Assembly (NCBI RefSeq): GCF_910589235.1
Contig: NC_060966.1
Location: 6,278,320-6,342,319, forward strand
Origin: Vespa crabro
Lineage: Eukaryota; Arthropoda; Insecta; Hymenoptera; Vespidae
Reading direction: 5' to 3'
Length of the DNA: 64,000 nt
Position numbers and translations under genes: made by a program
Notes under the pieces: model-generated
The model's input: the letters and a program-made list of their open reading frames with translations, nothing else
Databases searched by the model: none
Told to the model about the DNA's origin: nothing
Shown here: piece after piece, positions 1 through 12,400 of the stretch
Position numbering within the stretch: position 1 is the first letter of the stretch
How the letters are laid out: each line of letters begins with the position of its first letter

Positions 1-706
1 ATAGTTTTTCGATCATAAAATAGAATAAACGATTTATCCAATCGATACGCTGTAGGATCGCAAATAGAAAGACAATAAATATGAATCACATCTTGCGAGG
101 AAGGCCTCGAGATATTCGAGGTCTCGATAAAACGTTCGCATGATTCACGTAGGAAGCGATTAATTCGTTACACTCGCAATAACCGGTATATTTATGCATC
201 GGGAGATTCCTTCCGTTTCTGGATACCAACGAAATTAGAATGCGAATAGATTAGAAATTTCAATACTAAACAGTTTCAACTTGCTCGTATTGTTATCAAG
301 ATTTACACGTACGAGTAATAGATTCTAACGTAGGTGCATTGCTATCGGCTTAAGAAATCTTTCGAAAACGTTGAAAGTAACTTAATTAATCCGATTAACT
401 CGACGTAACTCTCTTTCGAGGAACTGACTTCGATGGCATGAAGTCGGTCCTATATCCTAATTATCTCGTTTATCGAATAAATCAATAACGGTTTCTCCTA
501 TCTTTTTTCTTCTTCTTATTATTTTTTGTTATCTCTTTCGTAAAAGAGATTACTAACAGAAAAAAAAATGAATAGTCTGTACGTTTCAAAACAGAACAAA
601 AAAAAAAAAAGAAAAAGAAAAATTTCCTATTGCTCCATTATATTGCATCTTTCTGTATTCCTTTTTTTCTTCTTTTTTTTTTCTTTTTTTCTTTTTTTCT
701 ATATAG

Positions 707-1516
707 GTTTATGGGAGTCTGCGTTCACGAGGGTCAACTACATGCCTTGACGGAATACATAAACGGTGGTAGCCTGGAGCAATTGATAATGTCACGGCAT
801 ACACCGTTGCCCCACCTGATACGCATGAATCTTGCAAGAGACGTCGCACGTGGAATGGCCTATTTGCACAGCCGCGGCCTCTTTCATCGCGATCTAACTT
901 CAAAGAACGTCCTCATTAAGAAGGACGAGAATACGACGGAGATGACTGCTGTGGTCGGTGATTTTGGATTAGCAGCTAAGATACCAGATCCTAGTTCGGG
1001 TTATAGACTGAGCACAGTAGGCAGTCCTTATTGGATGTCACCGGAATGTTTGAAGGGTCAATGGTACGATCACAGATCAGACGTTTTCTCATTTGGTATC
1101 GTCGTTTGCGAGTTGATCGGTCGCGTTCCTGCTGATCCAGACGTTCTACCACGCTCAGATAACTTTGGCCTCGATTATCTGGCCGTGGCGGAGATCTGTG
1201 CGGCTGCCGACCCACCACCTGCCTTCTTGCAGCTAGCCTTCGATTGCTGTACCGTGAGTATCTCGAGCTAAGATTGCGATGGAGTAACGTATATGTTTGC
1301 CACTGTTACGGTTCTTGGCATCTGGATATATTCCTCTACGTAATACGATTAATAAGATTAACATAGATAATAACTCGGAAATAAAGTATATACGCTGGTA
1401 TTTTAAGAGAGTCTGATTTAACTGGCTGCTTAGTATTACCAGATTATGCATCTTATTACCATCATCGTTATAATTTTTCTATGTTATTGATATTTTCTTT
1501 TTTATAGCTGCTGCTC

Positions 1517-1588
<72 letters not shown>

Positions 1589-2966
1589 AAAAAAAAAAAA
1601 AAAAGAAAAAGAAAAGAAAGCTGAAAACGTCGAGGAGACAAACATACGCCTTACTCAAATAACCTTTTTCACAAATTGTTATAATTTGTCACAGTGTAGA
1701 TAAGCAGTGATTTTTACTTTTAGTACGAGCCTAAATCGAGGCCAACTTTCCCAGAGATCATGTCCAGTCTTGACAGCATGATCGGCAATTATGAGGAGGA
1801 ATCTAAAAGCAATATAAGTAATAGGCAATCGGCCGATCCAGCTCTAATGTCGAGCATGGATGAAATCGTTCGAGAAGGTCGTACGATGCGACGTAGGACA
1901 GCTCGACTTAGAAGTCAATCCGCTGATGCCAGAGGTTGCGATAACGCGACGCCATCGGACAAAGCTAGATGTCATTCATCGAGAAGAGTAGCTGAGCTGG
2001 CTAGCCGAAGAGATCCACATTATAGACCTATGACAGCAAATCCATTTCACGCGTTGGGCGGCGTTAAGAAGATCTTGGGGGACCTTTTTTCCAGTTGTTT
2101 GGAGTTACCATCGCTCGAAGATGTTAGACCGAGCGTTACCGACGGCGTTAGCAAATTCAAACCGGCGCAGAATGATAGTATCGCCAAAATCCTGGATAGG
2201 AAGAAGCCTAATTCGGAACCTAGCAGTCCTACGGCGAGAAAGAAATGGGAAAGGAAGGTATGCAACCCTTCTCTAATAAATCCCCTCTGGAATTTGTTCA
2301 CTTTCAAAGGATTAGAATCCTATTAGCCAATGTGGTATATACAGATTCTAAAGTAGTATAATCGAAAAATGCTACTAGAATGACTTATATCATCGAGATT
2401 TCCCGGGTTAGATTACGTTAGACAAGTATATCATTTTACAGGTGGCTACGAAAGTCGGCGCGGCTAGTCTTTTCGCTCATCCTCTCTTCCGAGATGGCTG
2501 GGAACCAAGAAGACGAGGTAGCTGCGAATCAGGTTTCTGGAGTTGCGTCGGGGAAGACCTCAGCCCTGAGCCACCGAATCGTCGACACACGTCGACCCTT
2601 AGCAGCTCTGCGGCCAGTAGTCTTTTCCTGCTGGACGATCATAGAACCAGTTCGATATATACGGATTCTTCCGAAGACATAGCCAGTCTTGGCGGTGGAG
2701 ATTCTTCTTGTTGGGAGGATAGACTAAGCGGGATTGGATCGTCTAGTAAAACGATTTCAAAGATAGTCGAGTATTTTGAGAGGAAACAGGCAACGGCAGG
2801 TAGTCTGAGACTTTGCGATCACGATTCGGTAGCTCCTAGTAGGATGAGCTTGTTGAGAGCAAGCTTGGAGGGTCCAGTTCCATTGTGTAGTATTTCGGCA
2901 GCTCAGAGGCTAGTCGTGTGCGAGGGAGCTGTTCGCAGCAAATTGCCTCTTTTCGATAAGAAATGA
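707..2966 (+). CDS. TESK-family protein kinase, 3' portion (5' exons outside window)
   Basis: Three exons are visible: 707-1253, 1724-2257 and 2442-2966 (TGA stop). Splice sites are AG/GT and the frame is continuous across both junctions. The first begins inside the kinase N-lobe, one base into the frame (FMGVCVHEGQLHALTEY), so the glycine loop and VAIK lysine must lie upstream of the window. Seen here are the catalytic loop HRDLTSKN, the magnesium-binding motif GDFGLA, GSPYWMSPE in the activation segment, the VPADPD and LPRSDNFGLD signatures shared with testis-specific kinases, and YEPKSRPTFPEI closing the domain. About 300 residues of basic and serine-rich tail follow. TESK kinases (center divider in Drosophila) phosphorylate cofilin and act on actin; that role comes from the family. 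A TESK1 versus TESK2 assignment is not possible here. Confidence 0.93.
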
Positions 2967-3032
2967 TCGAATCCGTTAAAACGTGAGACCCTTGTTACTT
3001 AGACTTTCTTATTTTTCAAAGATACTTCCATG

Positions 3033-3063
<31 letters not shown>

Positions 3064-4024
3064 TATATGTTTAGAGGAGGGAATTTTTCAAATAGTTGAG
3101 CACGCTCTGTTGCGCATAATAGGTGTCGCTGAATATGATTAAGGAAACGAAAAAACGAAAAATATCCTAGTGGGACGTATGCTTATATCGTGTCACACTA
3201 ATAAATCTAGGAACCCAACTGTGATGTTTTTGATAATCTACATAAAAATAACGTGACCACTCAAGTTTCATTACAAAGAAGAATAGAATATCGATAGTGT
3301 CGGAGATCTCTTATGCGCAACACTAGGCTCGTTTTTAAACTCTTTCGATTATGTATGGTATGTCAGTTTCCCGTTCGGATAGATCGATAATATTTTCGTC
3401 ATTCATCTAAACAAAATTACAAATGATGGCCTAATTTTTTTCCTCCAAATTTCGTTCATTCGAAAATTGATGCGATTCTGGTAATATTTTCTAATATCGT
3501 TTATTCATAGTAAACCTTAGACGCACACTAATCAACTATGAATATAATAGAATTATGCGTTTGCAAAACATTTGCATGTTTGACCAGACGTACAGTATAT
3601 ACATATCCATATTCGTGCACCGATCGAGAAAAGAAAGGATAAAGCAATAGAAACGTTATCTTGAAATAATGGAGATCAGTGCGAGAGGGAGGAGGAGCAC
3701 TGTTCGCGCCCTTATCTTTTTGCAGTGCCTCGCAGTTCCTAGTATATATCCATTTCCGTCCTTCCGCACGTATGTAGATCCAAACAGTTTGAACCTTTAG
3801 GAAAAAGGACGATAACACCGGATCGGTGATTGAGCTTCCTAGATCACGTGTATGATTGATCATTAAATCGCCTAGATCGATTGAAGGGATCGAAAGAGGG
3901 ATCGCATTAGGAGTCTCTGCGAACTTTATTTAACTCCTCGTCGTTCTTCTTTAAGAAGAAGGAACGATTCTTCGAACAAACGAAAGAGAAGAGAAATTTT
4001 ACAATGTACATACATTATATATAT

Positions 4025-4055
<31 letters not shown>

Positions 4056-4253
4056 CATACATACATACACACACGCATAGATAGACGATCGCGTGTTTCT
4101 TCGATTTTCAAAAAGAACTTCGCCAGGGCCTAAGTTCTTCTAAGTACTTCCGCGGATGAGTCTCAGTAAAAAGATTCGTCGATCTTTTTGTGCCCGATCG
4201 TTAAAGTAGTAAGATATATCCGTAGATTAGTATACTCAGGACGAGAGAAAGGA

Positions 4254-4300
<47 letters not shown>

Positions 4301-6469
4301 TACACATACTATATTTTGTTGGCGGGAAAATCCGTGTCCTGAATATTTTTGTTGAGAGGTGAAAAGAGGACGAATGAATGAAAACGAGTGAATGAATCGT
4401 TTACGAAAGAAAGAAAAAAAAACATATGAAACTGATCTAGTCAGTGTAATTAAATGTGGCGGCCTTATCTTTTGTACGTCGTAATGGTTAAATCGAAGAG
4501 AAACTTAGGGCATTAGAAATTCGATAGATAAGGAGCATAGGATGTAAGAGTGATCTTTTCTTTTTTTTTTCTTCTTTCTCTTTCGATACGGATTATTTAT
4601 ACGAGAATACAAAGAGTGAGAGAGAGAGAGAGAGCGAATTAGAATGCAGGTCATATGCGGTGGTCCTTGGTTGCGTCCAATGAAAAGCATCCGCGTTGAT
4701 TACAATAGTGCAGCTGTGAAATCGCTTAAACGTTCAATCGTTTCGTCGCGCTACTTCTTATAGGACGAGTCGAACCAAATTTTTTTAAATAGAATCGATA
4801 GACTATACACACACACACACACACAAGCACACACATGCATATATATGCACACACGATAAAACAAACATGCGTAAACATAAACACGTTTTTACTTATTCAA
4901 GTTCGTTCACGGGTTTTACCTGATAAGACTGCGCGTTTGTTAAATATTGTTTGTAAACGAGAGATAGAGCGAATGAGCGAGTGAAAATAGTAGGTTGAAT
5001 TTTTGTCTCTCGATATTCGCAGTCTCTTCCTCGACCAGTGGACTGCAACGATCTTGCAGAATTTCCTTCATTTCCTTTCTTGCTTCTTTTCCTTCCTTCT
5101 TTATATCTTTCCTTCTTTCTTTATGTCGTTGATGTTTTTGTTTACACGACGCGTCAATCGGTACCTGAAGAATCGAGACGAATGGACTGCGAACGTGTTA
5201 GGTTTTTATTATTAATTGTGCGGACATATCGGGAATGGACATATCCTGAAATTCTCGTTCATCGTAAAAAGAATGGATTGTAAAAATAGGAACGAGTATT
5301 TGTATGTATGTGTGTATGTATAAAAGAGAGAATGAAGAGAGTATCGGTGGTCCGAGAGACGCATTTCTCAAGAAAAAGAAAAGAAAAAGGGTTATTTATT
5401 TTAAGTAAAAACATAGAATACGTATAAATCTCGTTACAAAACACAGACATTTTTACGACGAGTGATGAAAAGGCGTTACAAAAGTTTTTCGACGAACGTC
5501 CGTCGAATATGAATGTGCGATGATATGGAAATGAAAGAAAAAAAAAGTCGAGTAAACAATGAGAAATGGTGTGGTGAGACGAAGATAATAATAGTTGTAA
5601 CAATTAATCGGTAATAAGTGAAAGAGAGAATTTTGGTGGAGCTCTATATAGATAAACTATATTATATTGTAAAGATTCCTATATACAAGAGTAATAAAAC
5701 TAAGGACTCCCAATTTTTACCAAAAGAAAAGAAAATAGAAGAAAAGGAAAGAAAGTAAGACAAACAAATAACTTTTATAGCCTTTCTCTAAAGCCATCGA
5801 GTATCGTCGACCTGGTCGTTTAAACTTTTCTTTTCATTGATGAACGATAAAGAGTTAACAAAACAAAAAAATGAAAAACGTAGTCTTAGAAAGGGGGAGA
5901 AAAAAAAAGTAAAACAACAATATCCCTGTGGATTACCTTGCAAATATCCTTTTTATCAGAATAAAGGTTCCCGAAGTGGTCTCGACGAGGCCTTGGTCGT
6001 TTTATCGATCGTTTGGCAGACTAGTAGCTAATCACTTTTGAAGGAATATAATGAACAAACTGGTGACAATCAATTTATGAATGTTCGCATATCTTGACTT
6101 TCGAACGCAAGTTTATAAAATTATGAAAAGGACCAATTAGTTGTCTTCTCGTGTATAGAAATAATACAAATATAATAATTTCTATAATGATACATGCAAG
6201 AAGCGAATGGAATACGATCGATGAACGCGTCTAGAGTGCCATTTGAAAAAAAAACGAAAAAAAAAAAAAAATAAAGAAAAGAAAAATAAATAACAAAAAT
6301 AAAAAAAAAAAAAAATTTGCTCTCTTTCGATAAAAAAATCATTGATCGGCACTTGCGTTCATTTTAACATCAACAAGTACGTATCTGAACGAGCGTTTAG
6401 CGCTCGAATTTAACATCTTAGGTATAGTTCAGGATCGTAATAATCTAATTATGGCCGAATGATAGATCA
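2967..6469. other. Convergent spacer between kinase and lipase, no gene
   Basis: This stretch lies between two tail-to-tail genes. It holds dinucleotide runs (TA near 3035-3068, 4023-4056 and 4258-4292; GA at 4617-4634; CA near 4807-4824) and poly-A/T tracts. Short open frames here translate to low-complexity or random-looking peptides. Part is probably 3' UTR of one or both flanking genes. Confidence 0.6.
3200..3205 (+). terminator. Candidate polyadenylation signal of the TESK-like kinase
   Basis: AATAAA lies about 235 bases after the kinase stop codon. A second AATAAA near 5693 would give a much longer 3' UTR. The choice is not resolved by sequence alone. Confidence 0.4.
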
Positions 6470-9400
6470 TCAACGATCTCTTTCGATGGACGTTATGGAT
6501 CTACCGATGTCCTCCTCGGGAATCAACGGTATGTACCTCGTTCTTGGGTCCTTTCTTCTTTCGTAAGCGTAAGGAAAGATCATCGTTCTCCTTGGGAATG
6601 TTTTAGGTTCCCTCTTCTTGTCCAAAGTCGACCTTGGAATCTTCTGTATGTGCGACGTGTAAACCATTGGGCTACTCGTTGAGCGAGACTCAGCAATCTC
6701 ATTTGCGCTGGTCGACGGAAAAAAATCGCTCGAATTTTCAAAATCTATCAATGGTATGAACCTACGTTCGTCATTCGTTTGATCGTCGAACGTTGGTCTT
6801 TCAGTAATTATTATAGAATCCTCAGAATCCGTCGAAGAACTCGTAGATCCTAAAAGATCCTCTTTAACAGGATTATCCGTCGATTGGCGCATATTCTCTG
6901 TTATCGGTACCCAATCGTTTAATAATTTCTTCGTCGAAGCAACCATCTCTTGATCCTTCTCGTCAAAAGATCGAGACAGGTTAGAGTTTCTCCGAGATAT
7001 CGCGGCATCCGGTTCCTTGATCGGCACCCACTCGTTACCTTCATTTCTTTTTACGGTTACGTTATCCTCTTTATTTTCTATGCCATTCAGTGAGCTCGTT
7101 TGATCAATGACAATACCATCCTCGTCCTTCTCTTCACTCTTTTCGACGCCCTCTTTTCGTATATCCAACTGTTTTGCATGTTGATCCCTCGATCTTACTG
7201 TACTTTCGACAAACTCTTTGTTATCCATCCTATCGCCCAACGGTGGAAAATATTTAGGTTCCTCTAGACGTGGTAAACCACCCACGAAACTAGGTGTGTA
7301 TTGTGAAATCAATGGCAGCAACGTTTGCCTGGCATATTTTTCGGCTTGTGCAAGTATTCCGGCTAATCTTTCTGGTAAAAACTGTACGGTGAAGCCTCTG
7401 GTAGACGTCGACGAGGTCTCTTGAATCTCGTCGTCTTGTCTGTCTTCGTCCGAGGAAATATTTCCTCTAGTTAGGTTCTGTCTCATCGAGCGTGGTCTCA
7501 AAATTGGTTCGGTGATCTCAGACAATTTTAGAGATCTTCCAGATTCTTTCTTGTTAGAACGTAACACGGGTTCTCGAATTTCTGGCAAGTATTGTTTCGT
7601 TGTGACGTCTTCAGCGGTGATCTCGGTGAATGGCGAAACTCGTTCGATAAAATTCGAGCCGGAAAAACTTCTTCCACCTTCGGTTTCGCTATTATCCAAA
7701 GAATTAGACTCGGCGTCGTTCGAAATATCAACGATTTTCCAAGAATTGTCAGGAGGATCGTCAGAGTTCTCATATTCGTTGGATCCTTCGATCGATCTAA
7801 GATTTTGTTCCTTCGTGAACGGACCAACGCCCTTTGAGTTAAGTTTCTTCCTCGATGTGAACTCATTAGAATAAGCATTTCTAATATCATAATTCTGATC
7901 CTTCGTGAAGGGACCTATACCGCCTTGTCTGTCTTGAACCATGCGTTCCAATGGAACTATCATAGGACTTGTAATGTTTTCTCCTTCAACAGGTACTTCA
8001 CAATCACCCGGATAGAGCGGTAGATGACTGGCCCGTCCAGACTCAAGGATTAAACCTTTTTTACATATCGATAACGTTTTACCGAAGCTATCGACCAACG
8101 CTACCTTGTCTATACTCCAAGTAACCAGGCCTGACGATAACCATCCACTGTACGCTGTATATTTGATCTGTCGAAAGTTCGTATATGAAAACTTGGTAAT
8201 ACTTATCACGTTAGAATATGATTATGTTGAAAAGATTACGGCTATACCTCGATGGATTCTATGTTGGTTACTGCCGGATGAGGGACAACGATCTTTTGAA
8301 GCGTAACTCCCACTAGAAGTTCTTCATCTTTTCGTGTCATGGCAAAGCTCTCGTTGAAGGATCCCTCGCCGATCAGCGTTATCTGAATGGGTTAATTAAT
8401 TTCTCATTAATCACAGGTAATATCATAATAATTATCGTATCTTCGAAATATTCGAATAAAACGAATAGAAGTCGGATGATCGAACGAGTCCGATGAAAAT
8501 ACGCGAAACAATTCACCTGCAATTTGCCATAACTTCTGGTTGGCCTTTCGCCGCGGCTACTGTACACCTTCACTTTGTACTGATGAGCACAAAATGGTTC
8601 TTCATCTCTCGTTATTAGATAAAGCTGACCTCTGGCTGGCAATTTGTCGCTGTAATAACCCATGTCACCGCAAGGCCTGTCTTCGCCATTAAAGTTGCAA
8701 GGAAAACAATCACCCTTTAGAAGACCATCGTAGCCACGAGGACAGGGGAACGCAGGAAAACGGCATTTTGGACTGACGGAATCGGTGAAGAGCTTGTAAG
8801 CACGCCGATGATTGCAGAGAGATCTACCTTCAACCGGGGCAGCTGATCAAAAAATATTAATTTCATCGTAAGATATCAGTCGAATTAGAAGCGCTTGTTC
8901 AACGACAAATGGAGTGGAATCGTACGACCACCGTCATTTATCGAATAAATTAAACGGCGAATAAGTGTCGTATCGTTTACCTCGACCCGTATAACTATAC
9001 GACCCACTTTCTTCATAGAAGAAATATCCAAGCTGTTTTTCCTTCGTGTAGGAGGTAATGAGATACTCTCGATTCAAAATAGAAGAGAAGCGAAAAGAAA
9101 AGAAAGACGATGGACAGTTGTGCTTTCTAATCGCCGATCTACACTGCACAACATACGCGTGGGCGTTCGATCGACTATCAATTTTGAAAATATGAACGAG
9201 TAATTTTTTGCCATTGTATCGCATCTTTTTTTTTTTCTTTTCTTCCACTTATCTTTGTGTATGTATTTGCGTAAAGAAAAAAAAAAAATTGCATACACCA
9301 GATGATATCGGATACAGCTCCGACGAAAATATTTGAGCAGCCAGTTTGCATTCTTCCACCATTGGGATAAAAATCAACGTCACCCATTGGTTGCCAAGAA

Positions 9401-12400
9401 CCAAGTCCTCCGAGTATTAATTGTTCACCATTGCTGTGTATCACGTCGACAAAATTGGCATCTGTCTCGTCCAATCGGGCTCTGGGATCTTGAGATTCGA
9501 AGAGTGGCCCAGCTGGATCCAATCCTGATAAATACGTAAATCAAATTACTCCCTGTTGTTCGTTTAAACGGTAACGTATATATTTTCAATCTAATAGAAA
9601 ATTTATGATTTAACGAACGATCACAACCTTGTTACAGTTCTTTCATCGTGTTATAAATTGATCGATTAATAGCCACGTTCACTTGGACTTGCGTAAAGTA
9701 TGACTTTTAAACGGATTACTTTGAATACTATTATAGATTAGCTTTACATATCTTCCAGTGGATTGATTAATTTGTTTTTCCATTTCTTTTCTTTTCTTTT
9801 TCCTTTCTCTTTTTTTCTTCAGTGGTATTTATTAATCGTTCGAAAGAGGTAGTTTGAAATACTTCGATGCAAAATTTTCACTACCTCTGCAATTATTGTC
9901 ATCGATCTTTCACGGGTAATTCTGCCTCGACTCTACCGAGTGAAGGTGTCATTTCTTGTACAAGATCACAGAAGTGAACGTATTTATCCGATCGTGAACT
10001 ACATATCTGCCGCATTTCGTAACAATGTTAATTAATGTAATTCGTGAGAAAGATAAAATGAATACCGATCAATTCGATCAATTCGAGTCAACTTTCGAAA
10101 GAAATGAAAATGGCATCGAGTTGATTGGTCTGCGTTAAGGAGAAAAAGAAAAGAAAAGAAGAAGAAGAAGAAAACGATCGATTTACCTACCGGTGATTCT
10201 AGAAACGTTTCCAAGTTCTGCTCCAGCGAAACCAGCTACGTGTGCACCAAGGCTAAAGCCGATCAAATGTACCTTCTCTTGGGGAACTTCCAAGTTACGG
10301 ATCAATTTGGCCAATTGCCGTCCTACCAGTCGAGTATTAGCTGCTGCCCTAACGTAATTTGGCACGGCACTTCCTGGGCCCCAATCTACGCACACTGGAC
10401 GTGAACGAAAGCAAAATCCATTATTTCATCTTTTCTATTTCTTCGAAATAATGTTGAAACGATCTAGAAAAGTTAATTGAAACTACGTGCGTCTACGAAG
10501 TAATTCAACGTAACTTAACGTTTAGCTATCGTTTTAATTGATTTCCGATCGATGCACATACCGATGTTACACTCGTGAACGGTCATTAGCGCCGATCTCA
10601 TCTCGTAAACCCACACGTGATCGCAACTAGATCCAAAGCCGTGTACGATAACTTTGGTCGGTAGATCGGGATCTATGGCACGGTGAGCGTTATCGTTTAT
10701 ATCTTCGGCAGGTACTTCCATAGGTATCGATCTTGCCTTTCTGCTACCGTAAACCAGGAATCTGCGCGTATTTACGTAATTAATTATTAATATATATATG
10801 TATATATATATATAGTACGAATTAAGATGCATTATACGATACTGAACGTCGTTCGTTGCTGCTTCCCTCGATGCATCGAAGTGAACAGTAATCGAGTACT
10901 TTCCAACTACGATGCGGGAAACTTACGCGTACTTACGCATACAAAACTACTCCTTTTCTAATAATTTTGCATGTCATAGAAAATAATAGACTAGCTGATT
11001 ATCCAACAGAAACATACGATTGGTATACGTAATAGTTGAACCTCCTCGTTACTTTATATGTCATACGGACAGACTTGATCTTGAAATTTGATTGGTATCG
11101 ACGAGAGATCGTTTCCGATTAGACGATATAAAAAAGAATCGAAATCTAGTTTCTCTCACCTGGTACCAACGTCCTTTGGTGGTGAAGGTAACATCTCGAG
11201 ATAGCTAAAGGGTCCGGTATCTTCGAAACAGCCAATGTCCTCGTAACAAACCTTTGACACTTCCCGTTTGCTTCTATGACGTTCGCGTTTGTGAAGCGAC
11301 CATTCCCTCATCGATTCGACGACTGCTCGAAAAATTTCTGCATCGTTTCTCTCGTCGAGTGACTCGTCGAGGCTCGTCGGCCATGCCTCGGCCAGCGTGC
11401 GATCTCCTAAAAAATATTTTCATCTCCTTTACAACAGTTAAATCTCTTTCTTTTTACGCGCGTTGTCCATTATTTTATTCGATTCTTATATAAAATAAGA
11501 AATGGTAGTAATTTTAACGGTGTCCTCGCTTCGCTGCACGGACAGCAATTATTTTGATTAGCATAACGCTCCTAAATACTCAGCCCGGAACAAGATCGTC
11601 CTGAAAGGAGATATAAGTTTCTTTCACGATCTATAGATTCCACCTCCGACATTTCCACCTCGTTTTGCTCTGAAAAGCAATCTTCGATTGTCTCGGCTTC
11701 GCAGAATCGTCGACGGATCGTAACTGGGTTCAATCTTTGCATCTTCGATCGAATTTTTTTATCGCGAAACTCAATTGCGAATTGAATGATTGTCGCTGAC
11801 ACACGTGTGCGTATATTTGGAAAGAGATAATCTAGAGAGGAAGAACTTTCTAAAAACTCAGAAAACCATAAGATTCTTTTGAATGGAACAAAAGATAAGT
11901 CTTGGGAAAGAAATATCTTATCGCAGACGAAATTTAGCGACTCAGGGAGATGCAACGTTCGGATGATTCTTCCGAGTACATAGATACGTCTATCCTTATG
12001 AACTTACGACCCAGATTTATTTGCGCTCGTTAGGAGAAAAAGAACTCGCACGAGTTTATACGACAGGGGATATGTTCCTTGGATGAATCATAGTGACGAA
12101 TAATCAAAGCAAACGCGCTTAAGAATCAAAAGTTAAGAAATTGACATTTCCTAAATTTCCAATTGTTCCCTATTTTAAATAAATAACATAATTTGCACCG
12201 AAGGATTCTATCGAATAAAGCGAGCCGCATCTAACGTCACACTCGTTAGATCTTCTAAGTGTCTGATCATATAAGCGTATCAACGGAACGACGAATACAA
12301 CTTCATCCGTCAATTTCATTTTCAACTAGAAGATTGCAGATGATATATGTACACTGTACGGTCGAGTGTACATACACGGTATTTCTATCGTTTCTCACTC

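Noticed and set aside
1..706. Search for the N-lobe exons of the TESK-like kinase
   Set aside because: No glycine loop or VAIK-like frame was found; the interval is AT-rich and ends in a polypyrimidine tract, so it reads as intron.
11572..11955. 127-codon minus-strand frame upstream of lipase exon 2
   Set aside because: The lipase signal-peptide exon at 16792-16735 joins exon 2 in phase, leaving no role for this frame, and its peptide matches nothing I know.
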